Positions 47,117-57,942 of a stretch of DNA of 64,000 nucleotides are shown piece by piece; the stretch's first letter is position 1; each line of letters opens with the position of its first letter. A program made the position numbers and the translations under genes. The notes below the pieces were generated by a model. It was not told where the DNA came from and made no database searches. It saw only the letters and a list, made by a program, of their open reading frames with translations. This stretch comes from Zhengitettix transpicula (Eukaryota; Arthropoda; Insecta; Orthoptera; Tetrigidae), in assembly GCA_037074705.1 (NCBI GenBank), contig CM073590.1, positions 182,560,746 through 182,624,745 of the forward strand. The letters run 5' to 3'.

Positions 47117-48720
47117 AGTTAAAAGGGATAACCAAGTTACATAAGGAAGTATATTATATAATCCGCATCGAAAAGTCCGTCATTTTTAATTTAAATTTTC
47201 TTTGTTATTGTTTCTCTATTTAATGTTTGTATTTATGAAGGTAGTATTTAGTAATATTATTTTTTAACAGACGTTAATTTCTATGTTATATTGACGTATA
47301 TTACAACCCACAGAAATGAGTCACAACATTTTATTTTTAGAAGATCTCATGTCAACGGCTCTGATAAATGATTAAACAATATTTATTGGCTGCGCTTCAT
47401 TCTGGACAGCAATTAAGATGAGGGTGAATCGCTGTGAATATAAATATAAATTAGAAGTTCCGATTGACATTTTAAATAAGATACTGATGAATGAGACGTA
47501 GTGTCTATCTTCGTTTCCAATCATGACATCCCGACACCCAAGCATGTTTACATTTCGTAGTCTGGCCTCATTTCAGTTGTCTTTCAGACATAATATTGTC
47601 GTCTAAAAGGTAGAGTTGAAAATATACGTGAAATTAATTTATAAAAGGCGTGGTTGGAGTGAAACTATAATACTGAAAATATAAAAACTTCAACGCGAGA
47701 CACGTCAAACGATGAAAAATGTATTTTCGCTCTGCTTAATATTTTCTCTACAAGTTTTTCTCTCCATATTTCTTTGAAATTTTACCTGTGTCTTCCTCAG
47801 TTGAAGAAGAAGACGCAGGTTGCCAGATACGACCTCCCTCTTATACGATTCAAGTTTTAATAGTCTCAGCGGCTGTCAAAGTCCAATAACGTCTCGAGGC
47901 TTTATTAAGGAGAGGAGACGCAGAAGATATAACGCTCTTGTTTTCTGGTTGCCATTTTAAACAGAGGTAAATTTTTTTATTTCAATTTCAGAATTACAAA
48001 AGTGTTCGTATTGACGACAATATTATTTTACCAAATAGTTAAATATGCTAAAAACTATATGTAATAATTAAGCTAACAAATTCAATTAAAATAAAACAGT
48101 ACTATTAATTAAAAATTGAAAAGATCGATTAAGTTGAATTTTCAATAAAATTATAATTTTAAACAAAGTGTTTTCGGGATTACAAACGTGTTGGAACATT
48201 GATGTTCGCCAGCGTTTCGACTGTCATCGTCTACAAGTCAAGTCAACCGGGTGAAAACATTGTTCCAGGACGTCGTGGGAAAATCGCAGTTTGATTTAAT
48301 ATAATTTACTCTCGAATTGTAATAACCGTCTGGATAAATACACCATATAAGTGGTTTTCGTTTATTAAACAAATGATAAGCTTTGAATATTTATTTTAGT
48401 TCGAAAACGTCTTCTTGACCGAATATTGGACCCCCGAGTCTAATTTTATCGGCCGTATACTCACATTTTCTTATATAAAGATCAAGGCCTGATGAGAAAT
48501 ATTCAATTTGGCAGCGGCCATTAAAGAGTTGAGGATTAAAATGCCTTATTATAGATTCTATTTTAGATACGATGTGAAGGAAAATTTATAATCTCAGATT
48601 CTATCCGGTTTGCGTTCAATATTTTGGAAGTCATTTTGAGCTCAAAATTTGTGAATCAAAACTTATTCCAATAGTAAGTATAAATCTCACTGAGCAATGT
48701 ATGTGAATGATATTAAAAAG
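47117..48720. other. Mostly unrecognised
   Basis: No gene. At 48190-48245 a single arm-like segment (GCGTTTCGACTGTCATCG) resembles FB elements. 47785-47970 has acceptor- and donor-like strings but no well-supported frame. Confidence 0.4.
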
Positions 48721-48748
48721 CTGTACTTGTCGTTATATATATATATAT
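48721..48748. repeat. Left arm of palindrome plus (TA)n around LTR-AT
   Basis: CTGTACTTGTCGTTA (48721-48735) is the exact reverse complement of 49851-49865. Each arm abuts a (TA)n tract. Confidence 0.75.
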
Positions 48749-49833
48749 TATAATGCCAATTAATTAGGACCTTAATTGTTTGAGAAATCCATTGTAGAGG
48801 CAAGAGCTTCCAAAGCGACAATGGAGCCAAGCTCTGTTACTTTGTCGGAAAGTCAAAATAGCGTATGCGCGCTAAAACTCGAGACGACGATAGTTCAGTT
48901 GGTGACGGGACATTTTGGAGGATGGAACAAATGAGTATAGAGCAGAGACTAGCCGTCGTTTAATGAATAATTAAACAAAGTTGTGAATTTAAGACAAAGT
49001 AAAAACATTTACGGAAGTATTATCCCGTAAATATCGCTAAGTAAAAGCAGTTTACGTCTATAGCCAGCCAGGGAAGGAAGCGAGCAGTTTTACGTATACA
49101 GCCAGCCAGGAAAGTCTAAGAGAGTTTACGTCTATCAGCAGCCAGGAAAGGATTGCAGTTTTTCGTCTGTAGCCAGCCAGCAATCGTAAAGTTGCAGTTT
49201 AAGTCCCAAGCGGTAAAAAGACTAGCAAATCTATTAATCACAGGATTCATATAAGACAAGCAGTTATCAGATAGCTGACAAAAAGGAGGATCATCCGAGT
49301 TCCTGGAAGCCTGTCAAGGTGGACTTCAAGAATGTAAAATCTGCGAGACCAATATTAGAATCAGTGTAAAATTTTTTGCCATAGTGTACTCTCGAAAACA
49401 AAGGAATGCTGGAACCAGCTGGACAGATGTGAGTAACAAAATACAAAATAATGATTTATGTAAACGTAATTCAAGGATAGATGTCATATTTCGTTCTATT
49501 TTAATTTTCAAGTTAATTTCTTTTCTTTTAGTTTATTTCTATCGACGTATTGTTTAGGTAAATTTGATTTGTTTGTTAATAAGATTTTTTTAAATCAAAT
49601 TGTTATGTCCATTATAAAACCCAGTGAAGACCCTGAGATCTAATATTTAAAATTGTAATTGTTTGTGACTTAAAGCAACATAGTGAAAATAAATAATGAT
49701 ATGTTATGAATTCTTGTTGATAATTTCAATTAATTAACGCCTCATTGTTAATTATTACATTTTGACGCTTAATGTGAGGTAAATTCATTTAAATTCAAAT
49801 TAAATAATTAACGCCACATTGTTAATTATTACA
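48749..49833 (+). mobile_element. LTR-AT family copy, 1085 bp
   Basis: Starts TATAATGCCAATTAATT (G to A in the usual TG) and ends AATTATTACA. The 3' part has the CCCAGTGAAGACCCTGAGAT motif (about 49620-49639). Degenerate 40-45-bp repeats with CAGCCAGCCAG and GTTTACGTCTA occupy 49050-49200. It lies at the centre of a palindromic (TA)n target. The frame at 49326-49511 is not supported. Confidence 0.7.
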
Positions 49834-49850
49834 ATATATATATATATATG

Positions 49851-49865
49851 TAACGACAAGTACAG
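49851..49865. repeat. Right arm of palindrome around LTR-AT
   Basis: TAACGACAAGTACAG, reverse complement of 48721-48735; see the left arm. Confidence 0.75.
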
Positions 49866-50615
49866 ATTTAGGAGAACAGAGTTAAAATAACAGTGAATGA
49901 TAGACGAGGGTTAAATGTGAGAGGAAAACCAAGATTTACATAATAGAAATTTTATGATGCAGGAAGAAAAGTAGGTTTCTGGCCTGGAATTGAACGATAT
50001 TAATTTTATGACTACCGGTGTCGAAATATGAAATTTATAACGAAATGAAAATAGAATAATTTGTTTACTATGGGGAACTGTGGACACACAAATATTATCT
50101 AGTTTACTATCAATTTTGTGATATTCACTTTATTATCTCCGTTTCTAAATGCTCTTAGTAACTCCTCTTATTTATTTTATTATTGTTTCTTCACGCCTTC
50201 ATTTTATTTCCTCCTCCACACTTTTATTCTGCTATCGACATGCATTCAATTTACATTTACATCCCCTTTAATGTTCGGTCACAAAATTAAAACCTGAAAT
50301 AAGGACATTTAGACCAATTCAGTATACTGGAGATACTTGTAGGTACTCCACTTAACGTCGGTACTCAGCTGATTGCTTTCTCCACGACTCAGGCTACATT
50401 CAAGCGTCTCTGTTTCGATAGTCGCAATTTTATTATGGAATGGATTGAAATTGGACTGAGTTGTCAAAAACGTACAATATATAAATGAATGGAAGTTATA
50501 TTTTTGGGATTAATTACAACTTATTAATTGTCAGTATTCGAAAAGTTTGTTGTATTTAAATATTTGGAGCTAATAAATAAAGTTTTTAGAATTAAATGTT
50601 TTTAAACCGTTTACA
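49866..50615. other. AT-rich sequence, nothing recognised
   Basis: No gene or repeat recognised. Confidence 0.5.
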
Positions 50616-51384
50616 TCTATATAATAAAAGAGGATGTATATTTGTATGTATATATTTACGTTAATTTCTATACAAATTTAAACACATGGACAGAGTAAAA
50701 CGAAACTTGGTACACATATTTTTAAAAACACGAGAAACGGTACTGCGGGGGTGAGAAACCCCTAGCATAAAGGAGGAAAGAATTATAATAAATGTGATCA
50801 TTTTGTGTTAAATTACTGTGCGCCAAGAGACCATGACGTCACGCGAGAGAGAGAGAGACGTTAGTACGCAACGAACAAAGGAAATATGCCCTTTTTCCGT
50901 AATGACATAAAGCATAAATATTTCCATTGAATAAAAAGGATAATTTTGTACAGTAACACTGTATCAAATGATGATAAAAAACAATATCCTTGCGGAAAAT
51001 GTATGTTAATTTTCGCGCCATGTTAGTGACTCAAATATGGCGACCATTTGCTTACACTGTGAATATCTAGCTAAGAATTTCTTCAATTTAATATTTCGTA
51101 ATGTCTGAAAACTGAGAGACAATTATATCCTGCAATACTCAAGGAGTATACTTAAGTATTCTATTCGTAAAGAAATTCGGAGGAATGTTTTTTTGGGAAT
51201 GATGCAATAAAATTAAATGTATTTTATAGCTGTTAAATTAATGCACTATAGGTGTAAAGTATGTACGCAACAAGGAACAGTTAGATTTAGGTTAAATCAA
51301 TTCTTGATTAAATATTAATATAGAATTAAATACTTTTTAGGTTTATATAAATAAGTACACGGACAACGCCGGGCACACAGCTAG
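50616..51384 (+). mobile_element. Non-autonomous Helitron, 769 bp (type 1)
   Basis: Starts TCTATATAATAAAAGAGG after A and ends with the hairpin ACAACGCCGGGC and CTAG (51381-51384) before T. It contains the GCGGGGGTGAGAAACCCCTAG block and the TGACGTCACGCGAGAGAG block. It is homologous to 18120-18863 and 30386-31132. No coding capacity. Confidence 0.75.
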
Positions 51385-51878
51385 TATACAATAAAAGTTT
51401 ACTATCCCAAAGAACCCAGTGATCTACAGGAATTCTTGATCACCCAAAACAGCAGTTGGAATTAATTTACAACTACCTACATCCAATCTTGCTCGCCCTT
51501 ACGTCCTGACAAGATTCATAAATGGAAAGCCGAAGAAGTATTACTGGGGATGGAATAAACCGATCAGATCCAATGCCCATTATTTAAAATCATGCATCGC
51601 ATCCATAAAGTTTAATAGTTTTATACTTTTTTAAATGTTCATCTCTCACTTCACCTAAATTCTCTCTCTCTCTCTCTCTCTCTTTTCTTCTTAAGTCACT
51701 TAATTGTCATACATTGTAGGGACTCGAACGATCACAAATACTACCTTTGATTTATATCTAATACTATAATTAAGTTTCATAATTTTTTCGTAATTATACG
51801 TACAATAAATTATCTGTAAGCATTCCGTCCGTATATTTTTCTTATAGTCTTAGAAAATGCGATTTAGTTCAAATATAT
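51385..51878. repeat. Spacer with (TC)n microsatellite
   Basis: A pure TC dinucleotide run at about 51659-51684; the rest is unrecognised. Confidence 0.7.
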
Positions 51879-52904
51879 TGTAATAATCAGTTAAGAAGGA
51901 CATAAATTTTGTTCTTATTTCATCAGATTTGTTTACCAACTCAGACTGGGGATTCTCGAGTGGTTTGTATATATTAAAAAGATAATAACAAAATGATGGA
52001 TAAGCGGCTCTTAGAGAAGGGGAGGACTATAATTGGACGTTTAGCGACTCTTAGAGCTAATGGTTTTGACAGACATCGGGACGGAACCCTAAAGGCATAA
52101 TGACAGACGTTTTGTGGACACACAATTATATTAAAAGGAAATGTTTATTTTAATTGTATTGAGGGACTCTCGGAGCGTGAGAAAGCCAACAGTTGGTGTT
52201 TGTTTGGCGAACGTGGAAACTAAAAAACTGTGAAAAAAGGAATATTCTGAAGAGGGGGAAGTGCATTTAAAAGTGTTGGACTGGAGACCTCAAAGGAGAT
52301 GGACGTGGAGTGTGGTGCCAGAATCTGAACGAGAAAGACATAGGAGTTGAAATGTAGACCGCAAAGGAGGAGAACGTGGAGGCGGTGATAAATATTCGGT
52401 CAAATTGAATGGTGGCCGTGCCTAAAAATAAAATAAACATTTTAGTCCATGCAAGCTGTCAGGAGTCGGGATATCAAAAAGGATAAAGTGAACGTGTCTC
52501 TGAAGCGTGTTTGAAAGTCTGTACACAGAAGGGCTTTGTAGATTAAAGTGCATTCCTGAAAAACCCAAATAAAATTGTAAGTAGACATTCAGTAGTAAAT
52601 TATGTAAATTGTTAAATAAGGGTAATCAGTCAGATTTCGTTTTCATTTTATTTAATTGCATTGTTTAAATTGTAAATTTTAGTTTTCCGTTTCCGTATCA
52701 ACCCAGTAAAGACCGTGGGGTACAGAGATTGATTTATAAAATGTAACTGGATTATTAGTGTAATTTAATTGTTGAGGCAAAATGATATAAAAAAATATAC
52801 AGAGATTTTCTTGAGATGTATTCTAGATTAATAAAAATTGTTTTGTTTAATAAAATTTAATCTAAATTCCTATAACAATAATTATCGACAAGTAGGGTAT
52901 TACA
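51879..52904 (+). mobile_element. LTR-AT family copy, 1026 bp
   Basis: Starts TGTAATAATCAG and ends GGTATTACA, with ATAT at 51875-51878 and 52905-52908. Its interior (52020-52560) is divergent from the other copies and purine-rich, but the 3' part keeps CCCAGTAAAGACCGTGG (about 52700-52716). It may be a separate subfamily. Confidence 0.6.
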
Positions 52905-53054
52905 ATATATTTCTATTACTTTAATTTTCAACCCTGTCTCATTTAAACTTTTAACGCAACGAATTTCTAGTAAAATAAATAACAAAGAACAATTTTTTTT
53001 AAATGGTCTAAATAAAGAAATGATAATATGAAAGTAAGCTTTAGTATTAAATGA

Positions 53055-53304
53055 TTAGCCGGCCTGCTGTGGTGTAGTGGACAGTGTCATTGCCTCGCAT
53101 CACAGAAGTCCCGGTTTCGAGTCCCGGCATGGGCGTGGATGTTTGTGGTCGTCCTGGTCAAGAAAACTGGGGTTAAGTCTGTGGGAGAATCGACACTCTG
53201 ACCAGGAGTCACTCCTAAATCCAGATTGTGTCATGTAAGATGACAGTCTGGCAGCCGTCTCGGTAGGTCAAGGCCCTTCATGGGCTGTCGAGCCAAGGAG
53301 TTAG
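53055..53304 (+). mobile_element. tRNA-derived SINE, 250 bp
   Basis: Box A-like TGGTGTAGTGG (53070-53080) and box B-like GGTTTCGAGTCCC (53113-53125) lie about 33 bp apart, as in a tRNA-derived pol III promoter. A unique body and a 3' end CCCTTCATGGGCTGT...GCCAAGGAGTTAG follow. It is flanked by the 14-bp direct repeat TTAGTATTAAATGA (53041-53054 and 53305-53318), a target duplication. It is intact at both ends and appears young. Confidence 0.88.
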
Positions 53305-53318
53305 TTAGTATTAAATGA

Positions 53319-53835
53319 TGACAAGCAACGCTTTGAAAACATTTTAAAATAATAGGGTGCAAGAAAATAGCTACAGGTACGTCGTATTAGAAATTTAATT
53401 ACAACATGATTTATTAAATTCAATTATAATACTATTAAAAGTCTCAATATACTGTTTTACAGTAAAAATATTTGATTAACGTCAAAATTAAAAGTCAGTC
53501 TAAAGCGACGGTGTTTATTAATAATATTTCCGAACCTAAGCTCACGTAGGTATTGGCACAATATTGCCAGTGACCGATCTATTCAATTCACGTGCCATTT
53601 GTCAACGTCAACCGCCCGTTGATCACATCTGGTCAAAGAGAGACAACCTGGAGATATTAATTAAATTCTGTTCTACGAGGAAAACCACTGAAATTGCGAC
53701 GTTAACTATAAAACAGACCGTCAACGAACTAAACTTGCGTTTTATTGATATTTCTATAACTTATGCATTCTTAAATTTAAATAATTAAAGACTTTCTTTC
53801 TAACATCGAAGATTTTCCCGGTGTATATTCTAGGT
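53319..53835. other. No gene recognised
   Basis: The plus frame at 53564-53788 shows no domain. The rest is AT-rich. Confidence 0.4.
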
Positions 53836-54203
53836 ACTGACTGCGGTTGATGAGATGCTCCTTAGAAGATGGGAGAGGAAAATACTCAGAAAGATCTTCG
53901 TATGAGTAAATGAGGAAGGACAATGGAAAATACAGAGAAATAAGGAATTAGTAGAATCATATGGATATGCTGACCTGCCATCGAAAATCAAGAGTAATAG
54001 GTTAAGATGGCTGGGACATGTGGAGTGAATGTCGGAGAACAGAGGAAATCCAGGAAGCAAAAGTTGTAAAGGGAGACCACGGAAACGATAGTTGGATGAT
54101 ATAGAGGATGATCTACGAACGATGGGAGTAGGAAGATGGAGGGAGCGAGCAGAACGACAAGTCTGGGCCGTGATTACCCTACGTGGGCCAAGGAGTTAGT
54201 TAC
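53836..54203 (+). pseudogene. Decayed LINE 3' end
   Basis: In one plus frame it reads RWERKILRKIF, then RNKELVESYG, NRLRWLGHVE and GRPRKR*LDDIEDDL, interrupted by several stops. This parallels the C-terminal region of the LINE at 57943. The DNA ends GGGCCAAGGAGTTAGTTA, the same tail as the SINE at 53055. The minus frame at 53830-54060 is a shadow. Confidence 0.75.
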
Positions 54204-54223
54204 TTATATTATGGATGAACAGT

Positions 54224-54365
54224 TCTTGGGTTTTCTGGATTAAGGTGTACTTAGCCACGACGTTTCGATGGTGTACTCTGCCACCTTTCTCTAGTGAAGT
54301 GAGAAATATGGCAGAGAACGCCATCGAAACGTCGTGACTTAAACTTACCTTAGTCCGGGCTGAAA
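54224..54365. mobile_element. FB4 hairpin element
   Basis: The arms 54224-54285 and 54300-54365 are imperfect inverted repeats, with CACGACGTTTCGATGG against CCATCGAAACGTCGTG at the core. Outer boundaries and target duplication are unclear. It sits 20 bp beyond the LINE 3' tail. Confidence 0.6.
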
Positions 54366-54641
54366 CCAAAGACATTCTTTCTACTACTTAAAAAGTTACC
54401 ATAAATGTTGATAAGTATTTTTGAATATTAAATTACATATTTGCGAATGAAATATAATCATCAACCACAATACACTTAATATGGGTTATAAAAGTATTGG
54501 ATATGTAGTATTCAAGTATTTTCACTCTGCATTGCTATGAGTTGATTGTAAATGATAATTATTATTAAAATATTATCAATTATTTGTGTTAATTACAAGT
54601 GATCAGGTTTTAACCTTAAATTTTATATTCAAGATGGACTA
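54366..54641. other. AT-rich spacer up to mariner
   Basis: No gene or repeat recognised. It ends in the TA target dinucleotide (54640-54641) of the mariner insertion. Confidence 0.5.
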
Positions 54642-55918
54642 CCACTGTGAACAAAAAGTAAGGTGAATTTATTTATAAAATATAAATTCTTTGTTTATTT
54701 TCCAAATCAATTTCATCCCCTTCAAAGTAATCCCCGTCCGATAAAACGCACTTTTTCAAACACTTTTTCCAGTCCTCGAAACAGTCGCAATAGTCTTTTT
54801 CCGGTATAGCCTTCAAGACCTTCTTCGATTTGGTTTTTATCTCCTCAATCCTGTCAAAACGGCGTCCCCGCATTGGCCTTTTGAGTTTGCTGAATAGCCA
54901 GAAGTCGCACGGAGCTAAATCAGGCGAATACGGTGGTTGCGGAACGATATGAGTCGAGTTTTTGGCAAAAAAGTCGCGAAGAACCAATGCAGTATGACAT
55001 GGTGCATTATCGTGATGAAGGAACCAAGATTCCGGCCGTTTCAGACGAACTTCACGCAAACGACGCATAACGCTCAAATAATATTCTTTGTTGACAGTTT
55101 GGCCCGGCGGAAGGAATTCATAGTGCACCACACCACGATAATCAAAGAAAACTGTCAACATAACCTTGATTTTCGATCGACTATGCCGTGGTATTTTCGT
55201 TCTTGCTTCACCTTTTGCACGATATTCGCTGGATTGGTCGGTGGTTTCAGGGTCGTATGCGTAAATCCAAGTCTCGTCTCCAGTAATGATGCATTTCAAG
55301 TGGTCCTGATAGTCAGACAGCAAAGTTTCACACACATCAACGCGACGCTTTTTTTTTTCCAAAAAATTGAGTGATTTTGGTACCAATCGAGACTTGACGG
55401 GTTTGAGACACGAAACATTCTTCAAAATGGTTTGGGCTGAGCCAAATGATATGCCAACACTATCAGCGAGATCTCTAATTGTCCATCGACGATTTTCAAG
55501 CACCAAATCTCTGATCCTTTGGATGTGGCCCTCGTCGGTAGACGTTGATGGTCGTCCACAGCGCGGTTCGTCTTCTACGCGTTCTCGGCCCTCTTTGAAC
55601 TCGTTGTACCAGTTATAAACGTATTTTTGTGCCATAGTTTGATCAGAAAAGGCGTTCCGCAACATTTTCAACGTGTCCGCACAAGAATATTTGTTCCGCA
55701 AACAAAATTTGATGCAAGTTCTTTGCTCAACAAAATCACCCATTGCTAAAATCGAAAAATTCACTTTTGGTTGTTCACAAAAACACGTGTAACTCGGAGT
55801 TAATTAAACCTTTTAACAAACAGTCGCTTGTCAAATATTATAGACAGTCCAACCAACCTAGTAAAAAAAATTACCTGCCTTCCTAATATCCTAAAACCTT
55901 AGTTTTTGTTCACAGTGG
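54642..55918 (-). mobile_element. Complete mariner transposon, 1277 bp
   Basis: Both ends read CCACTGTGAACAAAAA inward, then a variable base and TAAGGT, giving terminal inverted repeats of about 24 bp (54642-54665, 55895-55918). TA lies directly outside each end (54640-54641, 55919-55920), the standard mariner target duplication. It encloses one uninterrupted transposase gene on the minus strand. The length is that of a full-length mariner. Confidence 0.95.
54673..55764 (-). CDS. mariner transposase, 363 residues, intact
   Basis: Cut-and-paste DDD transposase of the mariner (Tc1/mariner) superfamily, expected to act in the nucleus on the element's own inverted repeats. An N-terminal helix-turn-helix region lies at about residues 15-60, and a second at about 94-114. 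The linker has RLVPKSLN near 126-133, at the place of the family's WVPHEL motif. The catalytic residues are visible: D163 in TGDETWIYAYD, D252 in HHDNAPCH and D287 in YSPDLAPCDFWLF. There are 34 residues between the second and third Asp, the mariner D,D34D signature. The first Met may be upstream of the true start; Met 8 (55743), in MGDFVEQRTCIKF, is the more typical beginning. No frameshift or stop is seen, so it may be functional. The subfamily was not determined. Confidence 0.95.
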   Translation of the reverse strand: MNFSILAMGDFVEQRTCIKFCLRNKYSCADTLKMLRNAFSDQTMAQKYVYNWYNEFKEGRERVEDEPRCGRPSTSTDEGHIQRIRDLVLENRRWTIRDLADSVGISFGSAQTILKNVSCLKPVKSRLVPKSLNFLEKKKRRVDVCETLLSDYQDHLKCIITGDETWIYAYDPETTDQSSEYRAKGEARTKIPRHSRSKIKVMLTVFFDYRGVVHYEFLPPGQTVNKEYYLSVMRRLREVRLKRPESWFLHHDNAPCHTALVLRDFFAKNSTHIVPQPPYSPDLAPCDFWLFSKLKRPMRGRRFDRIEEIKTKSKKVLKAIPEKDYCDCFEDWKKCLKKCVLSDGDYFEGDEIDLENKQRIYIL

Positions 55919-55920
55919 TA

Positions 55921-56040
55921 TAACTTTTCAATTTTAAATAACGTAAAATTAATTATAATAAAATCATTTACATAAATTAGAAGATCATTCGTCATTGGAA
56001 AAGTCGAAAGAAATATTTCATAAGGATCAAAAGAAACTGT
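55921..56040. other. Spacer
   Basis: Short AT-rich spacer between the mariner and a RET500 copy; nothing recognised. Confidence 0.5.
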
Positions 56041-56552
56041 GAGAGCTGTTCTCTCGCAGGCAGAATGTTTCTGGAGAGGCTGTGAGGGCTACGTTTGGGG
56101 ATGTCTTTTCCTCTCTCCGGTTTTGAACTTAGGTTCCCTCCAGCCGAGGCACCTCGGCCCGTTTCGACAGGTGCATGTTCTGGGGTCACAGACGGTAAGA
56201 GTTGTTCTCTGTTCGCATTGGAACAGTCGGCCAGCTGCTTCCTAACCTGGTTGAGGCACGGTGAAGGGAATACTGCGACCCTACAGGAAACTCAACTCCA
56301 GCCATCGGAAGGGCGTGGACAAGTACCAAATGCCTGACCTACGTGATGCAGGTTTTCTAGGGTTTCTCCTGCATCAGTTTTAGACGAATGCCGGTTAGGA
56401 TCCTGAAACTATATCCGGGGGCCCTAGCTAACCCTTGGTTACCTTCCTCTACCCTTCCGCATCCCCCTTTTCAAATCCCTTCCTATGTTATTGGAGAGGA
56501 GTTGCCACCATGTGGATTACCCTCATGTAGCATGTCACTCTAAACAAAATTT
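56041..56552 (+). mobile_element. RET500 retroposon, full length
   Basis: Runs from GCTGTTCTCTCGCAGGCAG through all family blocks to TAGCATGTCACTCT and an A-rich tail. It is useful for defining the 5' end. It has about 15 bp fewer than the 27688 copy around the 'CAGACCTTGGGCATACGG' block. No clear target duplication. Confidence 0.8.
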
Positions 56553-57663
56553 AAAAAATAAATCAGATTGGACAACTGTAGTTTGCAGACGCTATAATAT
56601 CGAAATGCTAGTTTTTTTATCGAAACAAATAATATGAATGCAGGTTATGTAGTGTTGGAATTACACCTTTCATTGATGAAGTCATATTGCTTCTTCAGCC
56701 GTATAATATTTATATAATTGTATAGTGATAAGAATTTATTAGTATTTTAGTCTGTGGATTTACTGGTCCCAATTTTTGTAATATAAAATTAGCTTGGAGC
56801 TGTTTAAAAATTCAAAGGTATGAAAATAATCTAAAATTTCTCTGTTGACCATTGTTGAAAAAACATCACACACATTTATCTCAACAACAATTCGTTTTAT
56901 AATTGTTTACTCTAGACGCTGAAAATAATCGTTTCTTTTTATCTCACTTGCGTGTGTTAGTCGCATTTAAATCGGAAACATACTTGTCGTTCAGCCATCT
57001 CTTTCTATTGTTAACCAATTCTATGTGTAATGTCCGGAGATACAAGTGCTGTACTTTTGTTTTGGTGATCAATAGACATCGACCAGACACTTGTTTGCTT
57101 TCGCCTCGTTGTAAACAGTTGTGGGTCGTGGGCAGCCATTTGCCAAAGTCGAGTCGAATTGCTTTGCAAACAAAGTGGGTCAGCCACCTGTTGTGATTCC
57201 ACGCTGACACAATGGATTAAAAAAAAGTACAATCCTCATATCGTGGCTTTCCTTTCTTTGCCATAAAATATTGTTGGCAGAAATAAATTTAAGTGATCTG
57301 ACACTTTCGTGCTCTAACATATTTCTTTCATTTTCATACATTACTTGTTGTTATTGTGAAATTAAAGTATGGCTATTTATAACGCCAAATAGTTCAAGCC
57401 AAACTTCTATTCATTATCTACGATTTTCTTTGGTTCACAAAAATATTTTTTGATACATTTAGCCTGTCCATCATCCTCCATTATGTTCTAATACAATACC
57501 AAAGAAATAGTTAAAAAAATTATTTCAGAATAAAATTTCCATTTTACTTTGTTGTAATGAATATACTCTGAATTGTACGGTTCTTTCAAATGGAATTGCA
57601 CATTATTTGAAATAATTTAATATACTGTGGTATTTAATTTAAAGATCAAGAAAAAACACACGC
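56553..57663. other. No gene; possible conserved noncoding block 56940-57235
   Basis: 56940-57235 is of high complexity, less AT-rich and not repeated in the window. Frames on both strands (56903-57196 plus, 56944-57232 minus) overlap and lack domains, which favours noncoding function over coding. It contains CAAACAAAG and CCACCTGTTG (E-box-like) motifs. The rest is AT-rich. Confidence 0.35.
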
Positions 57664-57942
57664 TGGGCGCCAATTAATGTGACAAGTACATTAAAGATAA
57701 ATGAAATAATTTATACAATTAAATTTTAGATAAAAAACGTTTATTACTAACATATATTTAAATAGATTTTGTACAAAACATTTGATATAAAATGCCACAG
57801 CTTTAAAAGTTATAGTAATCCGCAATTATAATCAAATTTGGTTTTTAAAGATTTTTCCTATGTTAATATTTCTCTTGTAAATTTAATTAATTATTTTGTA
57901 ACTTTTTCTTTAATTCGGTTATACTTGCGGACTGTTCGATAA

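Noticed and set aside
47785..47970. Candidate exon between CTTCCTCAG and AGGTAAAT
   Set aside because: All frames contain stops and the donor is weak; the acceptor lies in a GTCTTC/GAAGAC palindrome.
53061..53140. Functional tRNA gene
   Set aside because: Box A and box B are present, but the arms do not fold as a tRNA, box B has an extra base, and the unit continues into a SINE body with a target duplication.
53830..54060. Minus-strand 76-codon frame
   Set aside because: Shadow of the decayed LINE fragment on the plus strand.
54937..55618. Plus-strand open frames of 145 and 83 codons
   Set aside because: They lie antisense inside the mariner transposase gene and have no domain of their own.
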